A stretch of DNA of 64,000 nt from Aradus depressus (Eukaryota; Arthropoda; Insecta; Hemiptera; Aradidae), in contig OY759221.1 of assembly GCA_963662175.1 (NCBI GenBank), positions 27,949,027 through 28,013,026 on the forward strand, written 5' to 3'. This document shows positions 1 through 9,931 of this stretch, piece after piece (within the stretch, counting starts at the first letter, position 1; every line of letters starts with the position of its first letter). Made by a program: the position numbers and the translations under genes. The notes under the pieces are model-generated. The model was not told the DNA's origin, did no database searches, and saw only the letters and a program-made list of their open reading frames with translations.

Positions 1-174
1 TTTTTTTTTTTTTTTTTTTTTGGTCTTATGTACGATGCATATTAGCCATGAATCTTATAATGGTGTTTATCTACGAAATAAAACTCACTCCCAGACGGGA
101 TTCGAACCCGCAAACCAAGGTGAGACCATGCGACCAAAGCCCTACGCTCTAGCCAGCACGGCCACCATGGCTCT
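1..174 (-). repeat. SINE S2 copy, cut by the window edge
   Basis: On the minus strand this reads as a class-II (Ser/Leu-like) tRNA head with a B box (GGTTCGAATCCC), a short body, then poly(A), seen as T 1-21 on the + strand. The same unit recurs at 34388, 41399, 58248 and 63332, with a diverged relative at 55733. An S2 SINE is an RNA polymerase III retroposon, not a working tRNA gene. Confidence 0.85.
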
Positions 175-177
175 CTG

Positions 178-830
178 TATATAGAAGAAGTTATGTAATC
201 TGTTAAAAATTCGATGCGGAGTTTTCAACGGAATTTCATTGTTTCCGTCCTCTGGATTCCAAAAATTAAAAAAAAAAAAAAAGTCTGTCTGTGTGTCTGT
301 GAACACGATAACTCCCTGTAGAATAAATGTATTGACACGAAATATTCTACGTAAATCCAGAACCCTCTAACAACACATTGTTTTTCAGTCAAATGGACGA
401 TAGAAAAGGAATGTATTAGAGGGGAAACAACATAAAAAGTCTAATAACTGCTGTTAGAATGAATGTATAAGCACGAAATTTTATGTGTGTGACCGAAACT
501 TCATAAGGACAACACCAATCGATTTTCAGTCAAATCGGCCAACGGAGATGGGAGGATTAAGGGAGAAGCTTGACTTATAACTGAATAACTGCAGTTGTAA
601 TGAATTTATCGACACATCATTTCCTCTGTGAATTCAAAACCCCATAAGGGCGATACTTATTAGTTTTCAGCGGATTTGAAAGATGGGAACGAAGGGATCA
701 CAATTCAAAAATCCCAATAACTGCCGATGTAATGAATGTATCGAAATTTCATATGTAAAGTCAAAACCCAACGAAGACATATCCTGTCAGATTTCAGCGA
801 TATCAGCTGAAGGGAAGGGCGGCTTCGCAG
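178..830 (+). repeat. Modular repeat M, four internal units
   Basis: Begins with the M head (GAAGTTATGTAATC, then GATGCGGAGTTTTCAACGG). It continues as four diverged units that each carry ATAACT...GATGTAATGAATGTATCGACACGAAAT. The ATAACT anchors are at 308, 444, 585 and 717, a period of 132-141 bp. No protein is encoded. I do not recognise its class. Confidence 0.7.
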
Positions 831-1029
831 AGGCCTGTGGTAACTGCTGTTCGGGATCCAGGAATTTGGGAAATACCGGACACCGGGATCAGCGCGGGAT
901 AGTAGGCGTCCACCATTGTGTCCACCATTACTATAAAGTCCATTACTACTGTCATTAATAAGAGAGGAGCCTTGTTAAAAGTACTTAGGCCCCAAAATAA
1001 AGTTGCCTCAATTTTCGTCTCAAAAATGT

Positions 1030-1430
1030 GTTCAGAAGACTATGAAATGTGAAATTCCATTGAAAACTTGATCTCGGATTTTCACACGATTACAATATCT
1101 CCTCATACTAAACCGTTTTTTTCACCAATAAGATGAACCCCCAAAAATGTATGAAGGATAATGAAACAAATAAATAGGATGAGAAGGCTAGTGATAGATC
1201 AAGATTGACGTTTCGTCGATTGACGTTTCGAGGCAATTGACGTTTCGTAAACTAATAGGTGTCGTCCTTATGGGAATTTGAATTAAATATAAAATTTCAT
1301 GTCGAATTTCCTTCGGCTGAAAATCAATAGTTTCGAAACATTTGTTCTATCACGAATTATCCTGAGCAGTTACATAACTTCTACTATACTTCATATTACT
1401 GGGGGAGTAAGTTGATCTGAATACATTTTA
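1030..1430 (-). repeat. Modular repeat M, rearranged minus copy
   Basis: Contains M pieces in minus orientation (AATTCCATTGAAAACT near 1053; ATTACTGGGGGAGTAA at 1395). Between them, TTGACGTTTCG occurs three times in tandem (1205, 1220, 1237), which is not part of other M copies. Confidence 0.55.
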
Positions 1431-1774
1431 AGTAATACATTATGTGGAAATAAAAAGTAACTGTATCTTGTCGGTGGATACATTTATTACTAACTGGACA
1501 TGGATACTGGTTCCATATTTCCTGGCGTCGGCAGGTTGCCGTCTAACGGGGTCAGTGACTGGGGACACCGCCCACGGTCCTCCAGGGCCCTTCCCTTGAT
1601 GCAGTCTGCACCAGTGCAATGCATGTGTGTCTACCAAAGTCAAACTCTTTGCCACTTGAGAAACAGCCCTCACTAACCTGGTATGAACACTTTTTAAAGA
1701 GCTGGAAATATGAGTCAAAATCAGACTGCTAGAGGCAAATCCGGCAGAAAAAAGGCAGAGAGTATTAAAACAAA
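1431..1774. other. No gene recognised
   Basis: A slightly GC-richer block with a 92-codon minus ORF (1718 to 1440) that matches nothing I know. It has no splice sites or promoter I would defend. Confidence 0.3.
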
Positions 1775-2365
1775 TAGTCAGTGAATCATCGGCTGTGTAC
1801 TTCCCCAGAACGAATTAATCAACTAACTTTTCGCTCCTCTTTCAAAACTAGTCGACCGTTTGCGCAAATACTCAATATTTGACTTACTTTGAGTCTCCTA
1901 TGGCCTCATAATAAATTTTGTGTCAATAAATTCATTACATCGGCAGTTATTAGGGTTTTTGAATTAAGCCCGCTCCCCTGAGCCCCCCTTTCCTACGGCC
2001 GTAATCGCTGAAATTTGACAGGTTATGTCCTCTTTGGGTTTTGACTTCAAAAAGAAATTTCATGTCGATATATTCATTACATCGGCAGTTATAAGGTTTT
2101 TTGATTTAAGCTTCCCCCACTCCTCCCCTTTCTTCGATCAATTTGTCTGAAAATCAACAACTGTTGTTGTTAGATGGTTCTTGATACACATATACAATTT
2201 CGTGTCGATACATTCCTTCTATCGGGAGTTATCGTGTTCACAGACCTTTTTTTTTCATATTTGGAATCTGGATGTCGGAAAACATAAAATTCCGTTGAAA
2301 ACTCCGCATCGAATTTTGTGACCGGTTACATAACTTCCTTTGTACTTCGTATAACTGGGGATGTA
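1775..2365 (-). repeat. Modular repeat M
   Basis: Starts with the M end (ACTTCCCCAGAACGAATTAATCAA), passes through units carrying TTCATTACATCGGCAGTTAT, and finishes at the head (CATAACTTCC...CTGGGG). It is a nearly complete minus-strand copy. Confidence 0.7.
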
Positions 2366-2903
2366 ATATTGTATACAAATCTTTGGAAGTAGGTTACCCA
2401 ACGTATCATTTTGATCCGGTCATGTTTTGGGTTCCAGTTGAATTTCATCAGGTAGTTTATTAGTTACTGTATTCAATACGAATTGTTAAGGCTCTGTTTT
2501 GTGGGCCTGCAGTTCATTTGACTTAATTGAGTCATCTGCAATCTACTTCCCAATACGAATTAATTAATTATGTTTTTGATTTTCTCCCAAGACCTATCGA
2601 CCGTTTGAGCGAAAAATCTGTTGTTCACTTACGTACAAATATTTTTTTCAGTTTTAATTAAGATTTTTTTCTTTAACGTAGTCCAAATTACTGGAGAGTC
2701 AAAAAAAAATTCTGCTTCCCTTCCTCATCCAAATGTTGGAGATTATAAATATTATTATTTATTATTTATTCTATGAACTTTTTCTTGAATATCATTCCTT
2801 TATTTTAGATTAGATGAAGTTATTTATTATCTTTACAAGTTTACAAGATACAAAAACTCCTTGCGAATTGTGAGTCAACAGAAAAATTTAATTTTTTTGC
2901 TGG
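2366..2903. other. AT-rich intergenic or intronic sequence
   Basis: Holds a scrap of M end (AATACGAATTAATTAATTA, about 2555-2625) and simple AT repeats. No coding signal. Confidence 0.4.
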
Positions 2904-2915
2904 ATCCCTGGAATT

Positions 2916-3256
2916 AGGTCAGAATTTATGACTCATGCCCGGGCTTTAACTATGAGGTCATATCGCCTACTACCAGAGCGCTCTTTCGTCAATCTGGTGG
3001 ACATGCCCGACTCTACTGTGGGAGTCCCAAGTTTTACCTACCCTAAATTTTTATTCACCTAGAATAAGGGTCTTTAACGAGTACCTGACATTGTATAGGC
3101 TCGAGACCATCGTTTAACGTCCCATCCGAAGGACGGCGTGCTTAAGTTTATTTTACCTCCCAGATAAAATAAACTAAGGGCCTCGGTTGGGTTTCGAAAC
3201 CACGTTCTTGAGCTCAGAAGACAAGCACGCATATCACTGAGCTACCGACGCTCTCT
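2916..3256 (-). repeat. SINE S1 copy with target duplication
   Basis: The reverse complement starts with the tRNA-like head GCGTCGGTAGCTCAGTGATA, has a B box near GGTTTCGAAACC, and ends near GGGCATGAGTCATAAATTC. It is flanked by a perfect 12-bp direct repeat ATCCCTGGAATT (2904-2915 and 3257-3268), so retroposition is clear. Confidence 0.9.
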
Positions 3257-3268
3257 ATCCCTGGAATT

Positions 3269-4120
3269 GAAGGGAACGCTATGGAAACAGCAACGTTGTC
3301 CGGAGGAGAAAAGGAAGTAACGCTAACATCCGACCTGAAGAAATGGGTACATCACACAGTAAAAGAAACGTGGGCCGTGATAACAGTGGTAACCCCTAGG
3401 ATGTGGCAAGTGTGGGGCCTGGTCTCTCACAGTAAGTCATATCCTGAAGGAGTGTCGAAACCATCTAATCAGCGTTAAAGTCTTGTCATCGAACGCAAAG
3501 AAATAAATCTACTCTACTCTTTATTATTTCTGGTTTATTTGAAATTTTTAAAAATCAAAATACAAATTTCCGTCCTGACAGTAGGATTTCTCTTTTTCAT
3601 GGTGTTTCCATCGTGGAAGACGAAGCCACAGGTAATCTCAGAATTGTGTTAGTAATGACAATCTAGTATACTTAAATTACTTTGCAGTTAAGGAGAAGTT
3701 GTATAACAACAAACTAACGAGGTTTTTGTTGAAGCAACAAAACACAGATAGATTCCATTATTTTTTCCTTGTTATCGTATTCGATGTTGATAAGAAGTAC
3801 ACGTTGTACTGATTACAATTTGATTGATATCTCAACCTAAAGTTTCTTTTCCTTATTTTTCGTGTTTTGTTTTGCTTTAGCTTAGGTTTTTTTAGTTTAT
3901 TTTTTAATTTTTTAAAGAAATATCAATTACAAGGGTTATTGATGCCTGACTGTTCTAATCAGAATGAGATCCCGAAGAGAGACCAAGGGCGAGTGAGCGT
4001 CCCAACCAGACGAGGAGAAAAGCAACAGCACAACCGGGAGTCTCTCTTTAGACATTGGGATTAAGCCCCGGAGTAGCTAGGCCTGTTAGAGAGGGTGTGC
4101 TTATATGAGAGACTATATCT
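3269..4120. other. No gene recognised
   Basis: Contains a 65-codon + ORF (3281-3478) and a GC-richer patch (3950-4080). Neither resembles a protein family I know, and neither is flanked by convincing splice or promoter signals. Confidence 0.3.
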
Positions 4121-4128
4121 GTTCAAAG

Positions 4129-4630
4129 TAGGGATGGGTATCGACCAACAAAACATAGATTATTATTTTCTACTAGTTAATCGATACACTTATTAATGGT
4201 TGGTTAAATAATCGATTAATCGATTCAACGAACGCACAAATAAAAGTTAATACAATCAGTCAATCACAACTCACAAATGACAAAACACAAATGATTAGAA
4301 ATTAGAAGTAGAAGTGGAACTATTAGAAGGTTACTTTTTACTTATCACCAGTTCACCACAGAGGCACTGTGTTGTATCGATAGTCGATACGATAGTCTCC
4401 TCCCACTTTTTTAGACGAGTTGCACGTCGGATGAATAATAATTAATTCATTTTTCTTTTTTTCTCCTGTTTTTCGGATGAGTTGTAATTTTAATTAAAAA
4501 TTTAATAATCGTTAAATAATCATCGATTATCCGATTAATCAAACCTAGATTACATCGATTAAAAAAACACAGATTATTTTACCAAAACATCGATTATTTC
4601 GGTTAATCTGTTAATCGATACCCATCCCTA
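4129..4630. mobile_element. hAT-type non-autonomous element (MITE)
   Basis: A 502-bp element with perfect 16-bp terminal inverted repeats (TAGGGATGGGTATCGA) and an exact 8-bp target duplication GTTCAAAG (4121-4128 and 4631-4638). The 8-bp duplication and short TIRs are typical of hAT. The interior is AT-rich with repeated ATCGATTAAT motifs and no transposase. Both ends are intact and identical, so it is probably fairly young. Confidence 0.9.
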
Positions 4631-4638
4631 GTTCAAAG

Positions 4639-5800
4639 TTCCCTCGCCTGGCCACCTTCCGCATCAAGTTTCTCCTCTTACGACCATATCTTTAAAAACG
4701 AATTAGCACTTTTATTTTATTATTTCAACAAATAGCTACAAACTATTGATCAAATTTTAACTTCTTTTCTTAAACAATGAAGCGAAAATTTAACGTTATA
4801 TACTTTTAATTGTCAAAGTCTTTCACGACACGCACAAGATTTTACAGAATTTGGTGAAATCTAATGTTTTAATTCTGGCAGAAACTTGGTTAAAAAGCCA
4901 TGAAAGTGTGTCTTCCAAATATTAATTGCGTTATTCAGTTTAAACCGATCAGGCGGAATTTGTATTTTTTTTCATTTTTGAAATCAGGCAGTCGGAAAAA
5001 ATGAAATTTTGGTGAAATTAAACATCAAAATTCACACCGATTAAGTAACTACTCTACATTGTATAACTGGGGATGTTAATATGTGAGGACTGTAGCCTGT
5101 GTTAAGTTTAGCCCAGAGGAGATCCCCTGTATAGATGGAGGGGGAGTGACGCACAACGTCTCAGAATGGAAGTCAGTTCGCTTCGCCATGCCGTCCTTGC
5201 CGGCAGCCAGGCGGCGTCCCCCATTCTCTTCTCACCCACACAAAATTAACGTAAGTCTGAAAAAATAAATAAATGCATTCTACGCCTTTATTAGTACGTC
5301 CTGACACCATGAATACACATTGACATTTCTTCCGCAGCCAGGCTTTTGGGTACATGGGTACATTCATTGAGTATCGGGGCTGGCAAGAAGGATGCTTCCA
5401 TTTTGATGTGGAAAGTTGTGAAACAGAAGCTCCGACTAGTTCTTGTTCATGTCCGAATACATTTTTGCGATCTGTGTCATGATTCATTGGAGGAGGGGGA
5501 CGTTTGTACCCATGTTATCCAAAATCTGAAGGACCATATAACATCCCCTCGCTAGTATTTAACTACCTATACTTCGTAGAATTTCGCCATCTTTGTGAAA
5601 AAGATAGCTTGATTTTCTGGAACAATTGGAAATTAATAGAGTTAGAAAATATGGAAAATTAATAACCAAATTCACTTCAAATTCTCTCCCCTGTTAACGC
5701 CACTAAGTTAATATAATATATTGTGTATTTTTACTATAAAGAGTATGTACGCATTTTTATTTTCTTCTTGTACTTCGATATTTTATCATATATAATATAG
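4639..5800. other. No gene recognised; M fragment inside
   Basis: An M head in minus orientation lies at about 4950-5075. Overlapping ORFs on both strands at 5083-5555 give low-complexity translations that I do not recognise. Confidence 0.35.
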
Positions 5801-6112
5801 GTTAGGTTAGGTTTTATGACTCATTGTGATATCGCCTACTACCAGAGCGCTCTTTCGTCACTCTGGTGGATATGAGCCCGAGTCTACCGTTGGAGTCCTA
5901 AATTTTGCCTACCCTAAATTTTTATTCACCTAGGTAAGGGTCTTTAACCTGACATCGTACAGGCTCGGGACCATCGCTTAACGTCCCATCCGAAGGACGG
6001 CGTGCTTAAGTTTATTTTACCTCCCAGATAAAATAAACTCGGTCGGGTTTCGAACCCATGATCTTGAGCTCAGAAGACAAGCACGCATACCACTGAGCTA
6101 CCGGCGCCCTCT
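5801..6112 (-). repeat. SINE S1 copy, AACCT-type tail
   Basis: Head (rev. comp. of CTACCGGCGCCCTC) on the right, tail GGTTAGGTTAGGTTTTATGAC on the left, meaning (AACCT)n at its 3' end. A short deletion removes part of the region near the tail. Confidence 0.85.
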
Positions 6113-6361
6113 ATACAATATATGTATATAAGATATAATATCGTGTATTCTACTATAAACTTCTTTAGTTAGAGAAAAAAATTAATGTATATTTTTTAAA
6201 ATTTCTTACTATTACATTAGACTATGTTCTAAAAATTTGAAATTTGGCATGGTCTCGACACAAATCTAAGCAAGTTATTTGCGTAATTATTTATATTAAT
6301 ATATTTTCCACAGCTTTATTATTCCCCCAATTTATTTTGGATCTTTACAACCTAGCAAATA

Positions 6362-6395
6362 AACGTTTCTGGAGGAACTCCCATCATCAGTATCT
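6362..6395 (-). ncRNA. Degenerate hammerhead-like core, family ii
   Basis: The minus strand reads CTGATGA, an unpaired T, a stem GGAG/CTCC with loop TTC, then GAAAC and GTTT. Compared with the better copies at 33836 and 34064, the expected GTA after the GTTT loop is ATT here, so the short stem III is broken. No inverted partner was found nearby. The core match is what I see; ribozyme origin is inferred. Confidence 0.4.
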
Positions 6396-6899
6396 TTAAT
6401 TCTGACATTTGTGAATGCCCTTGAACATTTTTTAATAAAATTCGCAATAAAAATATAATGAAGGCGGTGAAACGTAAAAGAATTGTGAATTATTGTCATC
6501 TTCCTGTTGTTTTTTCTTGTATTTTTCTCTCTTTTTATTGCAAATTGTTCGCTATTTATTGTACTGATTTACAACTTCCTGCATTCAATGTGCACTTCTC
6601 TCCTTTTTTTTTTCTATGTAAATCAGTTAGTTCCCTTGTCAACTTAATTAGAGTCTTACATAACCCGCCTCAGCGGATGTCGCCCACGTCGCCTCCGGTC
6701 CCATTCTAAAGGCATTTGTTCACCCAAAACTATCAAAGATTAGCTTGGTACCCTGTGAGTATGCCTTCTAACCGTTTCAACACTTTTTATATTTCCCCAA
6801 AAGTATAGGTGTTGTTTTCCGATTCCCTGGTTCCAAAAATACAAAAAAATCATCGGTGAATCACCGAATATGTACTTTCCCAGCTCGATTTAATCAATT
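6396..6899. other. No gene; M end at right edge
   Basis: Contains an 83-codon + ORF (6458-6709) with no recognisable domain. From about 6850 an M end in minus orientation (GGTGAATCACCGA...GTACTTTCCCAG) leads into the TIR element at 6900. Confidence 0.35.
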
Positions 6900-7506
6900 C
6901 TGTACCATTTGGGAAAAACTAGGCAAGTCCAAAATCACAGGTTTTCAGGGCAGCGCTTTGAAGTTTTCTGTTTTCAGTGTAAATCGAATTTTTTTTATAA
7001 ATTATTTTTCCAACCGCCATTATTCAACCATTTCTCCATATTTTATTATGGAATGCATATATATTTAATTTTGTAATTTTATCATACATTTTTAGGACTT
7101 ATCTAAAATTGCACCCCCACTTATCTAGTTAATCACCCGAAATCAAAAGAATTGTCTATTTTACACCATCACTTACCTAGTTATTCACGTACTTATCTAG
7201 TTTTTGCCAATGAAATAAGCGTTTCAGAACTGCATAACGGTAATTATCTCTTCTTGTATAAGCAAGATAAATACGTTTAACCAATTTTAGGGCACGAACG
7301 CGGTTTTGATAAAAATAGATAATTGCAATTGTATGAATCCATAAGTAAATTTCCGAGTTGTCTAAAAATGCCCAATGCGTTTTCAAGGATACCGTTACGA
7401 CTTGTATACTTTTACACGATGTGTAGGACACCAATATGGGTTGCACAGAGTATTTATCTCATTTTGGGCAGAAATTGACTTATCTACTTTTTCCCTAATG
7501 GTACAG
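6900..7506. mobile_element. TIR element inserted in M, AATT duplication
   Basis: Imperfect terminal inverted repeats of about 30 bp start CTGTACCATTWGGGAAAAA. They are flanked by AATT on both sides (6896-6899, 7507-7510), which could be a 4-bp target duplication. The interior repeats ACTTATCTAGTT several times and codes for nothing I recognise. Superfamily not assigned. Confidence 0.6.
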
Positions 7507-7510
7507 AATT

Positions 7511-8046
7511 AATTTCATCAAACCTAATGCCGTTTGGGTAAAAACTCGATATGCGGCTTCTGAATTCTCCTAAATTTAGTGTCGATAAATTAATTTCATC
7601 GGCAGTTATTAAGGTACTATATTCAAGCCCTCTTTCTTGATCTCCCTCACTCCTTCAACCGATAGCGCGAAAAATTGATACGTTCCTTACGGTTTTTTTA
7701 ATTTAAATATATAATTCCCTTCTGATCCTCCCCTCTCTTTCGGTTAATTCCACTGAAAATTGATAGATGACGTACTATAGGGTTTGAAATATACATATCA
7801 AATTTTTCGTCAATATATTCATAATAACGGTAGGTTTATGCCTCCCCCCTAAACCTCCCTTCCTCTTAACTGATTTGACTAAAAATCATAATAATAATAT
7901 TATTGGGAGTTATCGTGTTCACAGACACAGACAGACAGCATTTTTTTTCATTTTTGGAATCAGGAGGTCGGAAAAAATGGAATTGGTTGGAAACTTCGTA
8001 TCAAATTACTAACCGATTACATAACTTCTTCTATACTTCTCATAGG
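7511..8046 (-). repeat. Modular repeat M
   Basis: Minus-strand M body with TTCATCGGCAGTTATTA, TATTGGGAGTTATCGTGTTCACAG and head ATTACATAACTTC. It is interrupted on the right by S1 at 8047 and continues at 8376 in the opposite orientation. Confidence 0.65.
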
Positions 8047-8374
8047 AGGGCGCCGGTAGCTCAGTGGTATGCGTGCTTGTCTTCTGAGCTCAAGAAAGTG
8101 GGTTCGAAACCCGACCGAGACCCTTAGTTTATTTTATCTGGGAGGTAAAATAAACTTAAGCACGCCGTCCTCCGGATGGCTTAACGTCCCTGTACGATGT
8201 CAGGTACTCGTTAAACCCTACCCTAGGTGAATAAAAATTTAGGGGAAAAATTTCCCACAGTAGAGTCGGGCTCCTGTCCACCAGAGTGATGAAAGAGCGC
8301 TCTGGTAGTAGGCGATATGACCTCGTAGTTAAAGCCCGGGCATGAGTCATAAAACCTAAACCTAAACCTAACCT
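8047..8374 (+). repeat. SINE S1, near full length
   Basis: Carries AGGGCGCCGGTAGCTCAGTG (A-box side), GGGTTCGAAACCCG (B box), a conserved core with CCAGAGTGAYGAAAGAGCGC, and a tail of three AACCTA/AAACCTA units. It is flanked by 13-bp repeats TATACTTCTCATA and TATACTTCGCATA, which differ at one base. Confidence 0.9.
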
Positions 8375-8375
8375 A

Positions 8376-8650
8376 TACTTCGCATAGGTCGTATATCTGT
8401 TGAAAAAAAATTCCTGTCCTGTGTATTTATATGTTTGTGAACGCGATAACTATTGAATGAATGAATATACGGACACGAAATTTTATGTGTATATCTAGAA
8501 CCCCATAAGGTCAACACCTATTGATTTTCAGCCAAATCGGTCGAAAGGAAGAGAAGAATTTTACGGAGAACTAAAAAATTCTAATAGCTGTCGATGTAAT
8601 GTATGTATCGACACGACTTTTGAGGTCCCTATGTAATTTCTATACATGAC
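8376..8650 (+). repeat. Modular repeat M
   Basis: Reads through the M markers GTGAACGCGATAACT, GACACGAAATTTTATGTGTA, AACACCTATTGATTTTCAGCC and GTCGATGTAATG. Confidence 0.65.
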
Positions 8651-8821
8651 AACAAAAAATAATTTCGGTATTTATGCTTAATTTTTTTTGTAAAATTCCC
8701 GTTTTTTCTGGATTGTCTGATATAATTAACATAATAAATCTATCATATGTGATAGTAAGATGTTGTGGGACGAGATTTCTAATAGAAATAAAAGACGTTG
8801 TCTTCCCACTGTTTTATTTTA

Positions 8822-8860
8822 TACCAGAACCGGTTTTCGACGCAACAGCGTCATCATCAG
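8822..8860 (-). ncRNA. Hammerhead-like core, left arm of 8743 element
   Basis: CTGATGA (8860-8854), unpaired T, five-bp stem GACGC/GCGTC with loop TGTT, GAAA (8838-8835), then a short stem-loop ending GGTA, which would give cleavage triplet GUA. Stem III has an A-G mismatch at its second pair. Stem I is not evident by eye. Confidence 0.5.
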
Positions 8861-8938
8861 TGGTTCATCCACCCACACAGCACAGCGGTTATCTTCCAGT
8901 TATCTTCCAACCGCTGTGCTGTGTGGGTGGATGAACCA

Positions 8939-8977
8939 CTGATGATGACGCTGTTGCGTCGAAAACCGGTTCTGGTA
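8939..8977 (+). ncRNA. Hammerhead-like core, right arm of 8743 element
   Basis: Exact mirror of 8822-8860: CTGATGA (8939-8945), T, stem GACGC/GCGTC, GAAA (8961-8964), terminal GGTA. It points outward on the + strand. Confidence 0.5.
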
Positions 8978-9030
8978 TAAAATAAAACAGTGGGAAGACA
9001 ACGTCTTTTATTTCTATTATAATAAATCTA

Positions 9031-9410
9031 CTTATGGCTTCTCAATGGTTCAATATAAATGTCAATTTGAAATCACCTCTTGCCTGATTTACAGTTTTTT
9101 TGTCTAGAGGACCTCTTAGGATTCTAGCAGACAAACTATAGTGAATAGAACTCATTAAGTATTGTCTTCAGTACATACACCTCCTCATAAATATACATAC
9201 ATATTTTTTTTCAAATGATTACCAAACAAGGCATTGATTATAGAACTTTAAACATTAGCTAATCCAAAAATTAATATTAACCATTTAAATTTACGATGCG
9301 TACACAAAGTTGGCAACTGTTGTCCAATTTTATTAACTAAAAGAATAATAATAAACTTATTTTTTACTTATTAACTAAAGGAATAAAGGAATTATTTTAA
9401 TATTTCTATT
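9031..9410. other. AT-rich, nothing recognised
   Basis: No ORF, repeat family or regulatory pattern that I can support. Confidence 0.3.
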
Positions 9411-9931
9411 CCTCATCTCCGGAACTTTATGTTTACGATCCCGGTTACCAAAAATTAAAAAAAAAATGTATATGAACACGATAACCCCATAACACTTACT
9501 AATTCTCAAAACAAAATTCCTATAACTGCCGATGTATTGAATATATCGACGAAAATTGTATGTTAAAATTAACGTAACAAAATAACTTTATAACGACGAT
9601 ACTTATTAATTTTCTGCGACATCGGCATATGGGAAGGGGAAGATTAGAGATGGGGCTGAACACAAAAACCCCAGTAACTTCCGATGTAATGAATATATCG
9701 ACACAATATTTAGTACGATTCAGAAGCCCTTTATAAGTCAACAATCGGCATATGGGAAGGGTAGGATAAGAGGGAGGCTGAACACAAAAACCCCAGGAAC
9801 TGCCGATGTAATGAATATATCGATACAATATTTAGTACGATTCAGAAGCCCTTTATAAGTCAACAATCGGCATATGGGAAGGGTAGGATAAGAGGGAAGC
9901 TGAACACAAAAACCTCAGTAACTGCCGAAGT
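9411..9931 (+). repeat. Modular repeat M with local tandem amplification
   Basis: M head, then units anchored by CCGATGTAATGAATATATCG. Two adjacent units (9681-9802 and 9803-9924) are exactly 122 bp apart and almost identical, far closer than other M units are to each other. The third unit is split by the hAT element at 9932. Confidence 0.75.

Larger units (their letters stand above)
8743..9018. mobile_element. Inverted-repeat element with outward hammerhead-like cores, family i
   Basis: Two perfectly matching 110-bp arms (8781-8890 and 8909-9018) surround an 18-nt spacer. A one-sided 38-nt extension (8743-8780) lies on the left. The whole unit is bracketed by an exact 12-bp duplication ATAATAAATCTA (8731-8742 and 9019-9030). 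Each arm carries a hammerhead-like core near its outer part, so either strand's transcript would have one core near its 3' end. Related copies: 12370, 31057, 40427, 62154. No ORF. Variable 10-16 bp duplications and a one-sided tail are reported for Penelope-like elements; membership is inferred. Confidence 0.8.

Noticed and set aside
3281..3478. 65-codon ORF with Met start
   Set aside because: No domain, no splice or promoter context, no repeat evidence. Probably chance.
8047..8120. tRNA gene on the SINE S1 head
   Set aside because: A and B boxes are present, but the acceptor stem does not close and the same head is fused to the same body in over 20 copies. tRNA-derived SINE.
9681..9924. CRISPR-like array
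   Set aside because: Repeat units are 122 bp with no distinct spacers, in a eukaryotic repeat.
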